Source of the DNA: Pseudomonas tehranensis
GTDB lineage: Bacteria > Pseudomonadota > Gammaproteobacteria > Pseudomonadales > Pseudomonadaceae
Length of the DNA stretch: 64,000 nucleotides
Reading direction: 5' to 3'
Assembly: GCF_014268615.1 (NCBI RefSeq)
Contig: NZ_JABWQV010000001.1
Span: 186,001 to 250,000 of the forward strand
Shown: piece by piece, positions 43,541 through 52,715 of the stretch
Position numbering within the stretch: position 1 is the stretch's first letter
Layout: the number at the start of each line of letters is the position of its first letter
Made by a program: the position numbers and the translations under genes
The notes under the pieces: model-generated
Seen by the model: only the letters and a program-made list of their open reading frames with translations
Told to the model about the DNA's origin: nothing
Database searches by the model: none

Positions 43541-45307
43541 TCAACGCACGCGCGTACGACTCTGCTCCGCCAGATCCAGCGCTTTTTGCATGTCCAGTCG
43601 CGCCGAACGCCCCACGTCCTTGTCGTTAAGCTGATAGCTGCGCTCCGACGGCAGGATGGGGGCGGTAAGGTCCTCGCCGTCCATCCGCTCGAAGTCGTGA
43701 TTTTCACCGATGGTCATGGCGCTGCGCCGTAGCAGCATGCGCAGTTGCTCGGGCTGAAGTTGCGGGTTGATGGACAGCATTGCCGCCAGCAGACCCGCAA
43801 CCATGGGTGTGGCGTAGGACGTGCCGCAATGCACTGCGCCGTTTTCGTCGGCGCGGGTGGTCGAGGCGTGGGCGCAAGCGGCGGCGGTGATGTCCACGCG
43901 CATGTCGATATTCGAGGAGCTGCGCTTGACCGCATAGGCCGAGTCATCGACGGCAACCCCGGCGCGCTCGCTGCGCTGGTGCCCGCCGACCACCAGCAGT
44001 TGTTCGGTGATGAACGAAGAGGGCAGGCGGTATTCATCGGTGCCCGAGAACGACGACCCATTGCCGGCGGAGTTCACCACCACCACGTCGGGATGCTCCT
44101 TGCGCAGCCACAGGAAAAACTCCTCCAGCAGTTCCTCGTAACCGCTCATGGCGATGCCTGAGCGCAACAGCGAGTCGACTTCATCGCCTTTGACGTTTTT
44201 CGCGCCAACGCGGTGAATGCCCCAGCTCCAGTTGAGCACCCGCACCCCGTCTTCTACGAGGTTGACCGAGGCGGCGATGTTGGCGGTGATCCCAGCATCG
44301 GAGTTGCGCTCGACAATGACTTCGAAGCCCCCACTGGCTTTGTCCAGACCCCGGAGAAAACCGGTGTTGCCACCGTCATCCCAGCGCGCGGCGAGAATGC
44401 CGGCGACGGTGGTGCCGTGGTTGTCTGGTGTGTTCGCGTCGCGCGCATAGACGCAGGTGCGCGGTGGCGAGCAGGCGCCGAGGTAGTCGGCGAAATCGGC
44501 GGTGTCGAAATCCACGTTACGCTCGATCAGGCCGATGCGCACCGGTTGTGGGCGGGTGGGCGGTTGCCGCGCGGGGATGCGCCGCTGGTAGTAGTTCACC
44601 GCGTCGAGAAAACGATTGGCGGCCCACTCATCGGAGTCCAGGGCCGGCTTCTTCGGTTCTTCAGGGCGGGGGGCGGCTTGCTCGGCCTCTTCCGCTGCCG
44701 ATTCCTCGATCACCACGGCATCGACGCTGGTCTCGCTGCCCATCCGTAGCACCAGCGCGTCGCGCTGCACCAGGTCCTTGGCCGGCAAACGAAGCTGGTA
44801 CAGGTTCAGGGGAGCAATACTGCCAACGACCTTGGCGCCGTATTTTTGGGCAAGACGCTCAGCTTCCTGGCGCCCATCGTGATTCTCCTCGATCAACAGG
44901 CTGACCAGATCGACGTAGGTGCTCAAGCCGTCCATGTTCTTCGCCACTTCGTCCGGCCCGGCGGCCAGTACGTGACTGTTGCGCAGGCTCAGCCAGGCTG
45001 CATTGCTGACGCGCTGTCCGTCTTCCAGCCAAAGAGGGCCGCTCTGATAGGCGGCGCTGTCCAGGCGCACGCGCAGGGTTTCGCCTTCGCGCTGGACAAT
45101 GAGCGCGGGTAGCGTCTTTTCACCCAGTTTCAGTTGTGGTGTTTGGTTGCCCAAGCCGCGCACGGTCAGGCACCAGTCCTGGTGCTGGTTTTGCAGCAGG
45201 TCACCGCAGCGGTCCAGGCGTTCCAGGCGCAGCGGTTCTTGTGCGGCGGCCGCCGTGTGGGCGGCCAACGTGAGCAACGTAGCGAGGACAGCGAATCGTA
45301 AGGACAT
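43541..45307 (-). CDS. Secreted S8 (subtilisin-like) peptidase with altered catalytic Asp
   Basis: A 588-residue protein with a signal peptide (cleavage near TAAAA-Q). A non-conserved N-terminal region of about 230 residues has an acidic Glu-rich linker near 200-225. The S8 domain shows His297 in DNHGTTVAGIL, an oxyanion Asn in NSAGNG, and Ser497 in GTSYATPMVAG. The usual Asp motif (D-T/S-G) reads IGLIERNVD, placing Glu262 at the catalytic Asp. Activity is therefore uncertain. Four Cys in the mature part may form disulfides. It is followed on the same strand by the MFS gene. Confidence 0.85.
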   Translation of the reverse strand: MSLRFAVLATLLTLAAHTAAAAQEPLRLERLDRCGDLLQNQHQDWCLTVRGLGNQTPQLKLGEKTLPALIVQREGETLRVRLDSAAYQSGPLWLEDGQRVSNAAWLSLRNSHVLAAGPDEVAKNMDGLSTYVDLVSLLIEENHDGRQEAERLAQKYGAKVVGSIAPLNLYQLRLPAKDLVQRDALVLRMGSETSVDAVVIEESAAEEAEQAAPRPEEPKKPALDSDEWAANRFLDAVNYYQRRIPARQPPTRPQPVRIGLIERNVDFDTADFADYLGACSPPRTCVYARDANTPDNHGTTVAGILAARWDDGGNTGFLRGLDKASGGFEVIVERNSDAGITANIAASVNLVEDGVRVLNWSWGIHRVGAKNVKGDEVDSLLRSGIAMSGYEELLEEFFLWLRKEHPDVVVVNSAGNGSSFSGTDEYRLPSSFITEQLLVVGGHQRSERAGVAVDDSAYAVKRSSSNIDMRVDITAAACAHASTTRADENGAVHCGTSYATPMVAGLLAAMLSINPQLQPEQLRMLLRRSAMTIGENHDFERMDGEDLTAPILPSERSYQLNDKDVGRSARLDMQKALDLAEQSRTRVR

Positions 45308-45780
45308 GGGTCAGGTTTCTTTGCCGAGGGGCCTGGTGTTCCGACTGTCCTGTGGCTTGTTTCGTTCAGCGGAACAGGGACAGTGACTGACTTGGAGCGT
45401 CTGCGCAGTCTTCGAATATTGATGTCTCCTGATTTTTTTATTGGAGGTGGACGCTGCAGACAGAAGGCCACGCAACGTCCGGGCGAATGCTAGTCACCGG
45501 GGTGGAGGAATTGAAATATAGGCTATGTACTGAGTTGATATGTTTGGCGTATGGAATAGGGAGAGCATCGTTGGCACTTCTAGCCGGGTGACTCGTCCGT
45601 GCTCAAGATGCATTTGTCGCTGAATAGGTCGGATTCATAGTTGTGCCCCCGGGTGATCAAAAATGGATAGCGTCAACTATGCTGCCAGCAACTACCTTGA
45701 ATAGTTAGCCACTTATGAAGTTCGTCCTGTGCGCCGGTTAATTCTGGCCTCAGGCATCTATCGCAGCATCAGGGGGATCG
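45308..45780. other. Intergenic region with overlapping hairpins, no gene
   Basis: This 473-base gap separates divergent genes. ACTGTCCTGT at 45344 can pair with ACAGGGACAGT at 45374, and GTTCC/GGAAC arms overlap it, forming a structured protease leader. The rest is AT-richer and probably promoter DNA for the next gene. Confidence 0.55.
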
Positions 45781-46542
45781 ATGAGTTGTTTACCTAGTCA
45801 CGGCAGAGTCACCTGCTCGCGTTGCCATGGTGGTATCGCGCCTCAATTCGATGTATCCAAGCGTACGGAAGGAGATTGGCGTATTACAGCCAACCCTCTG
45901 TCATGGGGCAGTACTCATCCCGAGGTCGTTGTACTTGGGTTTTCCAAGGGGCCGACCCAGGCTGGAGCGCTCGCTTCCACGCCTCACGACGAAATTGCGT
46001 ACAAGGGCAGTCGTCTCAACGCGGGCAAGATTCTGGCTCACGTCGGACTCATCCCCTCTGACGAGCCTGATAGGCTCAAGAGAAATGTAGACCGTCTTAT
46101 CGCGGATAAGTCTGGACGCTTTCATTTCGCATCACTCATTCGTTGCACTGTGGAGCGCTACGACCGCAAGTCCGCTTCTTGGAAAGGCTCGGGGGGCGGC
46201 ATGCTGGACAAGTTCATTGCGACCCCGTTTGGCGCATCGGTCGCCACTCATTGCACAACCACTTTTCTACGTGACTTACCGGAGGAAACTCGGCTCATTG
46301 TCATGTTTGGTCTAGGTACGGACCTGGGCTATGTCGCATCTGCTTACGGCCTGTTTCGCCGCGCCCGTCCTGGGGCCTGGAAAATGATCAATTCAGTTGC
46401 CTACACGGACGGAAAAATCACAGTGGTTCATGTTGAACATTTTGCTTCTCAAGGCGCACTGATTCCTAACTGGCTAGGCGAAAAAAACCACCCAAGAAGC
46501 AACCTTGGCCTTCTGTCAAAAGCGGCGGTCGAGGTATCGTAG
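45781..46542 (+). CDS. Hypothetical protein, possibly uracil-DNA-glycosylase-like
   Basis: A 253-residue protein with a CSRCHGG near the N-terminus. The order of segments resembles the UDG superfamily: [12 protein letters not shown] (motif A position), [49 protein letters not shown], then HVEHFASQG where HPS(P) would be. The catalytic Asn or Asp and the HPSP are not convincing, so activity is doubtful. The gene has lower GC than its neighbours and is probably acquired. It is followed 124 bases later by an SDR gene. Confidence 0.6.
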   Translation: MSCLPSHGRVTCSRCHGGIAPQFDVSKRTEGDWRITANPLSWGSTHPEVVVLGFSKGPTQAGALASTPHDEIAYKGSRLNAGKILAHVGLIPSDEPDRLKRNVDRLIADKSGRFHFASLIRCTVERYDRKSASWKGSGGGMLDKFIATPFGASVATHCTTTFLRDLPEETRLIVMFGLGTDLGYVASAYGLFRRARPGAWKMINSVAYTDGKITVVHVEHFASQGALIPNWLGEKNHPRSNLGLLSKAAVEVS

Positions 46543-46666
46543 GGGCGACGTCAACACTGACAGCGATTCCCTTGCAGCTGTTATTTTGGCCGAAGTGGCC
46601 GGATTCTGGCTGTTTGAAAATAGCTGCGTTCTGGTGAGTCGGGTTCCGCATCAAGAGGCCTCATTC

Positions 46667-47476
46667 ATGGAAAACAGATTAGCTTCCACTGTCGCGGTGG
46701 TGACAGGGGCAGCCCAAGGGATCGGAGCCGCGATTGCACGTCTCTTCGTGCAGGAGGGCTGCTTTGTGTACGTCACCGATATAAACGACGAACTCGGTGA
46801 AGCTGTCGCAAGCGCGTTAGGTGACCGTGCCTGTTATCTGCGCCTGGATGTGCGGCGCGAGGAAGATTGGCAGCGAGTTGCGTTGCAGGTTCTGAGGGAG
46901 CGTGGCAGCTGGAACGTCTTGGTGAACAACGCAGGCATAACCGGATTCGAGCAAGGTGCCGTACCGCATGATCCAGAACACGCCAGCCTGGAAGACTGGC
47001 ACGCGGTGCATAACACCAATCTCGATGGTGTATTTCTAGGATGCAAGTACGCCATTCGCTCCATGCGCCTTTCGGGAACCGGCTCCATTATCAATATTTC
47101 CTCTCGCTCCGGTTTGGTCGGCATCCCAAGTGCCGCGGCATACGCTTCGTCCAAAGCTGCCGTGCGCAATCACACCAAGACAGTCGCGCTTTACTGCGCC
47201 GAGCAAGGATTGAAAATTCGATGCAACTCGATTCATCCTGCTGCCACCCTCACACCGATGTGGGAGCCTATGTTGGGTAGTGGTTCAGATCGCGAAGAGC
47301 GAATGGCCGCCCTAGTCCGAGATACTCCGCTCAGACGGTTTGGAATGCCCGAAGAAGTGGCTGCTGTAGCCTTGCTACTCGCCTCGAATGAAGCAACGTA
47401 CATCACCGGCAGTGAATTCAACATTGACGGTGGTCTATTGGCTGGGACGGCCGTGACGCCAACCGTAGTGAAGTAG
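46667..47476 (+). CDS. SDR-family oxidoreductase
   Basis: A 269-residue classical SDR with [10 protein letters not shown] near residue 15, NNAG (VNNAGITG), and the active site [20 protein letters not shown]. The C-terminal [10 protein letters not shown] is typical of hydroxysteroid or acyl-CoA dehydrogenases. The start at 46667 ([14 protein letters not shown]) is chosen from family length; a longer frame to 46505 overlaps the previous gene. Substrate unknown. It lies in an accessory segment between a hypothetical gene and a LysR remnant. Confidence 0.87.
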   Translation: MENRLASTVAVVTGAAQGIGAAIARLFVQEGCFVYVTDINDELGEAVASALGDRACYLRLDVRREEDWQRVALQVLRERGSWNVLVNNAGITGFEQGAVPHDPEHASLEDWHAVHNTNLDGVFLGCKYAIRSMRLSGTGSIINISSRSGLVGIPSAAAYASSKAAVRNHTKTVALYCAEQGLKIRCNSIHPAATLTPMWEPMLGSGSDREERMAALVRDTPLRRFGMPEEVAAVALLLASNEATYITGSEFNIDGGLLAGTAVTPTVVK

Positions 47477-47910
47477 CTGAGCGTGGCCCGACGCTAATGG
47501 AGTGCGCGACGGCTCGTTTTTGACCGCAAGCCGTCTCTCGTAATCAGCGATTTTCGATCGTTCCCACGCTCGGCGTCAGTGTCCGGTAAAAACTGAAATT
47601 GTGCTGGGCTACGCCCTGTAGGAGCTGTCGAGCGGAGCGAGGCTGCGATCCTTTGATCTTTCGCTCTGGACGCAATTGGCAGAGGAAAGATCGCAGCCTC
47701 GTTGCACTCGACAGCTCCTACACCGCAGCCCAGCGGGAGCAAGCTCCCTCGCCACAATAGTGTTTATCCAGGCAGAAAGGGTTAAACCGGCTTGCTCTGG
47801 AGATTACGCGCATACCACGGCCGTTGCGGCACGCGGTGAAACAGTTCGGAGTAAAGCGGAGTAAGGGCAGTAAAGTGGACGGATTTATTTCTCTACTGGC
47901 GGCAGACGAG
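47477..47910. other. Intergenic region with REP-like repeat, no intact gene
   Basis: After the SDR gene, this stretch contains the TGTAGGAGC inverted repeat (47617-47722) and a GGGAGCAAGCTCCC-type copy at 47734-47747. Nothing else recognisable was found apart from short frames. Confidence 0.65.
47617..47722. repeat. TGTAGGAGC-type inverted repeat
   Basis: TGTAGGAGCTGTCGAG (47617-47632) pairs with CTCGACAGCTCCTACA (47707-47722); GAGGCTGCGATC and GATCGCAGCCTC form an inner stem. This is a common intergenic palindrome of fluorescent pseudomonads. Confidence 0.85.
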
Positions 47911-48102
47911 TTAGTGGTGCGACAAGGCGGGGCGGGCACCCAGGATGCGGCGGTAGACGACACTTTCCCGGTGGATGTCGCGCATCGAGGCCGGCACTAC
48001 TGAAACCCGTTCACTAGCCGCCACCAGGCTGACATTGGTCAGCATCCTTTCCACTTCGAAGGCGACTCGCGGTTCGAAGCCGGCTGCCTCGCAGGCAGTT
48101 AA
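47911..48102 (-). pseudogene. Remnant of a LysR-family regulator
   Basis: The minus frame reads ACEAAGFEPRVAFEVERMLT then VSLVAASERVSVVPASMR and HRESVVYRR. This is the C-terminal ligand-binding part of a LysR regulator. It lacks the HTH and most of the sensor, is cut at the upstream side where the next gene ends (48143), and stops early at LSHH. It is judged a decayed fragment, not a gene. Confidence 0.7.
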
Positions 48103-48142
48103 ACGTCCGCTTGGGTTGAAAGCCTTCGTTTCTATCGTCGAC

Positions 48143-48649
48143 TCACGTCGTACTTGAGTCTGAAACACGTGCAGTTCGCACAAATAACGCGTGTACCTTC
48201 TCCCAAAAATTCCCCCCGAGTACAAAAAAGCTGCCAATCAGCATGACGTCACCCAACAGTTGAGCCTGCCAGAGGTTCGGTCTGAGACCTGGCCAGAAGG
48301 CGTCGACGTAAGGCTCGAGAAATGAGCAGATCAATGGCAAGCAGAACATCACGATGCCGATTCGATGACGCACCGGGCCAACTTCGTTCTCCATGGAAGG
48401 CACAAGCCCGGACACGTAACCGAGCACGCTGCGCTTCAACTGCTGGAAGCCGGCCTTGCCCATGACGGCGATGACGAGAATCAGCAGGACTTTGTTGCTG
48501 ATAAACAGGACTCCAGTCAGCGCTGCGATTTTTGAACCAGGCACTTCGAGCGCCGCCGCGACCGGCACCATTAACCAGGAGCCAAGCATCAGACAAATGA
48601 TGGCTATACCCAGTTTGAATCGCCATTTAGCAGTATGGGGAGCGTTCAT
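48143..48649 (-). CDS. Small membrane protein, possibly RND 'transporter suffix' type
   Basis: A 168-residue protein with four hydrophobic helices (about 12-32, 41-64, 95-117, 130-150). It resembles, from memory, the stand-alone 'transporter suffix' family of NCBI; this is not certain. The start at 48649 (MNAPHTAKWRFKLG) is favoured over the frame reaching 48790, which overlaps the neighbouring efflux gene. It is divergent from the efflux operon by 118 bases, so it may be co-regulated. Function unknown. Confidence 0.65.
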   Translation of the reverse strand: MNAPHTAKWRFKLGIAIICLMLGSWLMVPVAAALEVPGSKIAALTGVLFISNKVLLILVIAVMGKAGFQQLKRSVLGYVSGLVPSMENEVGPVRHRIGIVMFCLPLICSFLEPYVDAFWPGLRPNLWQAQLLGDVMLIGSFFVLGGNFWEKVHALFVRTARVSDSSTT

Positions 48650-48766
48650 GGTTGCCGTACCTTTTTGACTGGACTTATCAAATGTGACGATGCTTGAAGA
48701 GCTTAGCAGTCTGCGAGCGATCAGGGCGTCTATGCTCCTGTAGTCTTCCTTGACTGGGAAAAACGC

Positions 48767-50293
48767 ATGCATCTGACGCGATCGGGCCAACTGCTAGTGT
48801 TTGGAGTGCTCGGCTTGAGTGGCTGCGTGCGCCTGGGGCCAGACTTTCAGTCACCGAGGGAGGCGTGGCCAGGACATTGGACGACTCCTGCCCTTGAGCA
48901 AGTCAGCCAACGCAGCCGCACCCCGGACTTTCGTCAATGGTGGCAAGTTTTCGGCGACCCGGTCCTCAATCGTCTGATTGCTGAGGCGGATGCCAACAAT
49001 TCAGACCTTAAAGTTGCCGGTCTGCGGGTGATTGAGGCGCGGGCTCAGTTGGGTATTGCCCAGAGCGGGCGTTACCCACAACTGCAGCAAGCCAGCGCCG
49101 ACAGTCTGTACTTCAACCGTAATCAATCCGGCGGGAGTAATCCGCAAAACAGTCATTTCTGGCAATACAGTGCGGGGTTCGACATGGGTTGGGAGCTGGA
49201 CTTCTGGGGGCGTTTCAGTCGCGCCATTGAATCATCCGATGCCAGTTACTTCGCCGCCCAGGCCAATCTCGAAGACGGGCTGGTTCTGCTACGCGCCCAA
49301 CTGGCCAGTACTTACTTTTCGCTGCGTACCACCGAAGCACGTTTGCGTGTGGCTAAGGAAAACGCCAAACAGCAAAAACGTAACTTCGAGATAACCGAGA
49401 GGCTATTCAAGAGCGGCCAGAATGCAGAGCTCGACCTGCAACAAGCCAGAACTCAATACCTGGGCACCCTCAGTACCATCCCCAACTTCGAGGATCAGAT
49501 TCTGCGTACCCGTAACTCGTTGTCCGTATTGATTGGACGGCCGCCCGGCGCGCTACCGCAACTGGTCGAAAATGAAGGATGGATTCCGCTGGTGGACCGT
49601 GCAGTGCTGCAGGATGTACCGGCTAATCTGCTGCTGCGCAGGCCCGACGTGCGTGCAGCCGAGCTCAATGTCGCGGCTCAGTCGGCCCTGATCGGTGTGG
49701 CCGAAACCGATTTCTATCCGTCGCTGACCTTGCTGGGCAGCATCGTTTGGACGACTGATACGCTCAATGGCACGCCCAGGAGTCTGGACCTGATCGGTGG
49801 CCCGAGTCTGCGCTGGAATCTGTTCGACCATGGCCAGATCAGTAACAACGTGCGCGTGCAGGATGCGCGGTTGCAGCAACTGATCGAAGGGTACCGCGAA
49901 AAGGTGCGCCAAGCTGCACGCGAGGCAGATGACGCAGCTAATGGACTGATCAAGTCCCTGGAGCGCGAAGCCATCCTGCGTGAGGCCGAAGTCGCCGCCA
50001 AGCGCTCGCTGGTGCTGGCCAACGCCCTGTATCGGGAAGGGTATTCGGACTTCCAGCGGGTGCTCGACTCGCAACGCGCGCTGCTAGAGCAACAGGACAA
50101 TTACCTGGTCAGCCGCAGCAATGCCGTCAGCAATGTGATTGCCCTATACAAAGCGCTGGGCGGCGGTTGGTACAGCGTCCGACCGAAAGTTGATCCGGCC
50201 ACCCGCCAGCAAATGGAAGAGCGCTCGGACTGGGGCAATTTGCTGGATGAGCCTTCAGCAGCGGAACCCAAAAAGGTCAACAATCATGAGTGA
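48767..50293 (+). CDS. Outer-membrane efflux lipoprotein (NodT/OprM-like)
   Basis: A 508-residue TolC-type protein with a lipoprotein signal (LSGCVRLGPDFQSP; Cys near residue 20). Two outer-membrane-factor repeats follow, with the LLRRPDVRAAELNVAAQSA segment typical of NodT-family members. It exports substrate from the periplasm together with the next two gene products. It overlaps the membrane-fusion gene by eight bases. The substrate may be an aromatic acid, by analogy with EmrAB/fusaric acid pumps. Confidence 0.92.
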   Translation: MHLTRSGQLLVFGVLGLSGCVRLGPDFQSPREAWPGHWTTPALEQVSQRSRTPDFRQWWQVFGDPVLNRLIAEADANNSDLKVAGLRVIEARAQLGIAQSGRYPQLQQASADSLYFNRNQSGGSNPQNSHFWQYSAGFDMGWELDFWGRFSRAIESSDASYFAAQANLEDGLVLLRAQLASTYFSLRTTEARLRVAKENAKQQKRNFEITERLFKSGQNAELDLQQARTQYLGTLSTIPNFEDQILRTRNSLSVLIGRPPGALPQLVENEGWIPLVDRAVLQDVPANLLLRRPDVRAAELNVAAQSALIGVAETDFYPSLTLLGSIVWTTDTLNGTPRSLDLIGGPSLRWNLFDHGQISNNVRVQDARLQQLIEGYREKVRQAAREADDAANGLIKSLEREAILREAEVAAKRSLVLANALYREGYSDFQRVLDSQRALLEQQDNYLVSRSNAVSNVIALYKALGGGWYSVRPKVDPATRQQMEERSDWGNLLDEPSAAEPKKVNNHE

Positions 50294-51425
50294 AGTCGCG
50301 CAGTCCTCCCCCGATGCCTCTTCCCCCGAGGCGGCAGAACCGCCAGCTGAACCCGCGCCAAAAGGCATCAAGTGGGTACTGATCTTAATCACACTGAGTC
50401 TGGCCTGGTACTTGTTGGCTGACCGCTTTACGCCTTATACGCAACAGGCTCGAGTAGGTGCCTTTGTGATTCCGGTGGCTGCGGAAGTGGCTGGCCGAGT
50501 CATCCGCGTCAACGTGCGGAACAATCAGGACGTCAAGGCAGGAGACGTGCTGTTCGAAGTGGATCCTCAGCCATATCAGATTGCCGTCGACCGTGCGCGT
50601 GCAGATCTTGAGTCCACCCGTCGACAGATCGGTGCCAGCACCGCCGGCATAGCCGCGGCTCAAGCCAATTTGCGAGCGGCCCAGGCGAATGAACTCAAGG
50701 CGCAGCAGGATAACCAGCGGCTCGAGGGTTTGTACCGCGAAGACCCAGGCACCATTTCCGTACGCTTGCTCGAAGTATCTCGTGCCAACTACCAACAAGC
50801 GGTCAGCCAGGTTGCCGCCGCCCGTGCCGAGGTCCAGCGCGCGCGCGAGCAAGAGGGCGGCAGTGCGGAAAACAACGCTTTGCTGCGCAGCGCCGCCACC
50901 GCGTTGTCGAAAGCTGAACTCGATCAGGCTAATACACAGATTCGCGCACGTTCGGCAGGGTTAATAACCGATCTACGCACCGACGCGGGGCAGTTCGCGG
51001 CCATCGGCAGCCCAGTCATGACCCTGATCGCCATCCATGATGTATGGATCAGCGCAGACATGACCGAAAACAACCTCGGTCTGGTCAAGCCCCAGACACC
51101 GGTTGCGATCGTTCTGGATGCATTGCCAGGCGAAGTGTTCGACGGGCGTGTCCGCAGTGTCGGCTACGGCGTCAGCGTGGGGCCGACGACGGCGCCCGGT
51201 ACATTGCCAACTGTGCAGAACAGCCGGGATTGGCTTCGTCCGGCACAGCGTTTTCCGGTGATCATCGAATTTTCCGAGGATTCAATGGCCAGGCTGCGTG
51301 ACACTCGCGCGATACGTGCCGGTGGCCAAGCCGAGGTCATGGCTTTCCCCTCTCAAAGCAACCCGCTGAACCCACTGGGCCGCTTATTTCTGAGACTGAT
51401 GAGTTGGCTGTCTTATGTCTACTAA
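50286..51425 (+). CDS. EmrA/HlyD-type membrane fusion protein
   Basis: A 379-residue periplasmic adaptor. It has one N-terminal membrane helix (about 29-44), a lipoyl/barrel-sandwich half (VIRVNVRNNQDVKAGDVLFEVDP), a coiled-coil hairpin (about 95-210) and a beta-barrel (DVWISADMTENNLGLVKPQ). The start at 50286 (MSEVAQSSPDASSPE) overlaps the outer-membrane gene; a longer frame is rejected. It bridges the DUF2955 protein and the outer-membrane channel. Confidence 0.92.
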   Translation: MSEVAQSSPDASSPEAAEPPAEPAPKGIKWVLILITLSLAWYLLADRFTPYTQQARVGAFVIPVAAEVAGRVIRVNVRNNQDVKAGDVLFEVDPQPYQIAVDRARADLESTRRQIGASTAGIAAAQANLRAAQANELKAQQDNQRLEGLYREDPGTISVRLLEVSRANYQQAVSQVAAARAEVQRAREQEGGSAENNALLRSAATALSKAELDQANTQIRARSAGLITDLRTDAGQFAAIGSPVMTLIAIHDVWISADMTENNLGLVKPQTPVAIVLDALPGEVFDGRVRSVGYGVSVGPTTAPGTLPTVQNSRDWLRPAQRFPVIIEFSEDSMARLRDTRAIRAGGQAEVMAFPSQSNPLNPLGRLFLRLMSWLSYVY

Positions 51426-52443
51426 GCGGACGCCGAGGACTCAGCGGGCGTTACGCCTGGCTACAGGCACCGCGCTGTGCCTTGCGATCAGCTTCGGCGT
51501 GGCCTTGCCGATTCCCTTTATCGCGCCCGTGCTTGCGGTACTTTTGATCGCCACCCTCAATCGTCCGTTGCAACTCAAGGCTGGACTGACACTTGCACTG
51601 GCAGCGATGTTGACCACCGGTGTAGGTCTATTGCTTATCCCAATCCTGCGCTACTACCCGTTCAGCGGCATTCTCCTGGTCGGCGTGAGCCTGTTCCTGG
51701 TTTTTCGACTGGGTCTGCGTGGTGGCAATAACCTGATCGTCACGTTTCTGGTGATCGGGCTGACCATGATCTCCTCAGCTGGCTTCGTCGATTTTGACTT
51801 GGCGATGATGATCATCGGTGCATTAGTTAAAGGCTTGATCCTCGCCGTCATGGTGCTGGCGATAAGTCATTGGCTGTTTCCCGAGTCAGCCCATACGCCG
51901 TCACCACCCGCGGCCCCGACCCTGCGAGCGGAAGACGTCGACAGGGTTGCGCTGCGCGCTGCGCTGATTGTATTACCGGCGTTTCTGGTGGCCCTGATTG
52001 ATCCGGCCGGTTACCTGCCCATTGTCTTGAAAGCGGTCAGCCTGGGTCAGCAGAGTTCCGCAACGACGTCGCGTAATGCCGCACGCGAATTGCTTGGCTC
52101 GACCTTGTTGGGAGGCCTGCTGGCGGTGTTGTTCTGGTGTGCACTCAGCCTCTTTGTACACCTATGGATGTTCTTCCTTTGGATGCTGCTGTTCGGTCTC
52201 GCGCTGGCGTGCAAGCTATATGGACTAAGCCCCACACGCTTAAGCCCGGGGTTCTGGCTCAACAGCTTGATCACGCTGATTATTCTGCTGGGCCAGTCGG
52301 TTCAAGACAGTATTGCAGGCAAGGATGTCTACACAGCGTTTGCCGTACGCATGGGACTGTTCATTCTCGTGACGCTGTATGCCTGCCTGATGGTTCATAT
52401 TCTGGATCAGCGACAACCAAGACAAGCTCAGGAATTAATCTGA
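51415..52443 (+). CDS. DUF2955/FUSC-like inner-membrane efflux protein
   Basis: A 342-residue membrane protein with about ten helices in two sets, starting MSTKRTPRTQRALRLATG. The layout of the DUF2955 family (related to fusaric-acid-resistance pumps) is clear from the hydrophobic profile and position after an EmrA-type gene, which it overlaps by 11 bases. It probably is the proton-driven or channel-like inner-membrane part of the tripartite system. Substrate unknown. Confidence 0.85.
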   Translation: MSTKRTPRTQRALRLATGTALCLAISFGVALPIPFIAPVLAVLLIATLNRPLQLKAGLTLALAAMLTTGVGLLLIPILRYYPFSGILLVGVSLFLVFRLGLRGGNNLIVTFLVIGLTMISSAGFVDFDLAMMIIGALVKGLILAVMVLAISHWLFPESAHTPSPPAAPTLRAEDVDRVALRAALIVLPAFLVALIDPAGYLPIVLKAVSLGQQSSATTSRNAARELLGSTLLGGLLAVLFWCALSLFVHLWMFFLWMLLFGLALACKLYGLSPTRLSPGFWLNSLITLIILLGQSVQDSIAGKDVYTAFAVRMGLFILVTLYACLMVHILDQRQPRQAQELI

Positions 52444-52715
52444 TTGGATAAAACGCCTCATGGTCGCTACTTTTCTGAGCCAGCGAATCGCAGTTCCTCA
52501 GATGTTGGCCGAGGCCAAGCGGCGATTGGATTCAGAGTCCCGCGATTAGTAAAGCTTCAGCCAGCCTGGCGTTACCTTGCGCAGTTGCCGCAGACTGGTT
52601 GCATCGATAGCAGCGTAGAAGCTCGTCCAAGAACCTCTCTTCGTTTCGTAAAGTGGCAACCAGACTCAAGCGTGTCTATTGTTTTTGGCGACAGATTGCT
52701 ATCGGAGGCATGGAC

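Noticed and set aside
47718..47963. An 81-residue minus frame near the LysR remnant
   Set aside because: It lies in a different frame from the LysR fragment and runs through REP DNA with no recognisable family.
52444..52715. Possible small gene or riboswitch before the RTX gene
   Set aside because: No RBS-linked frame with protein-like composition and no recognised riboswitch; treated as promoter DNA.
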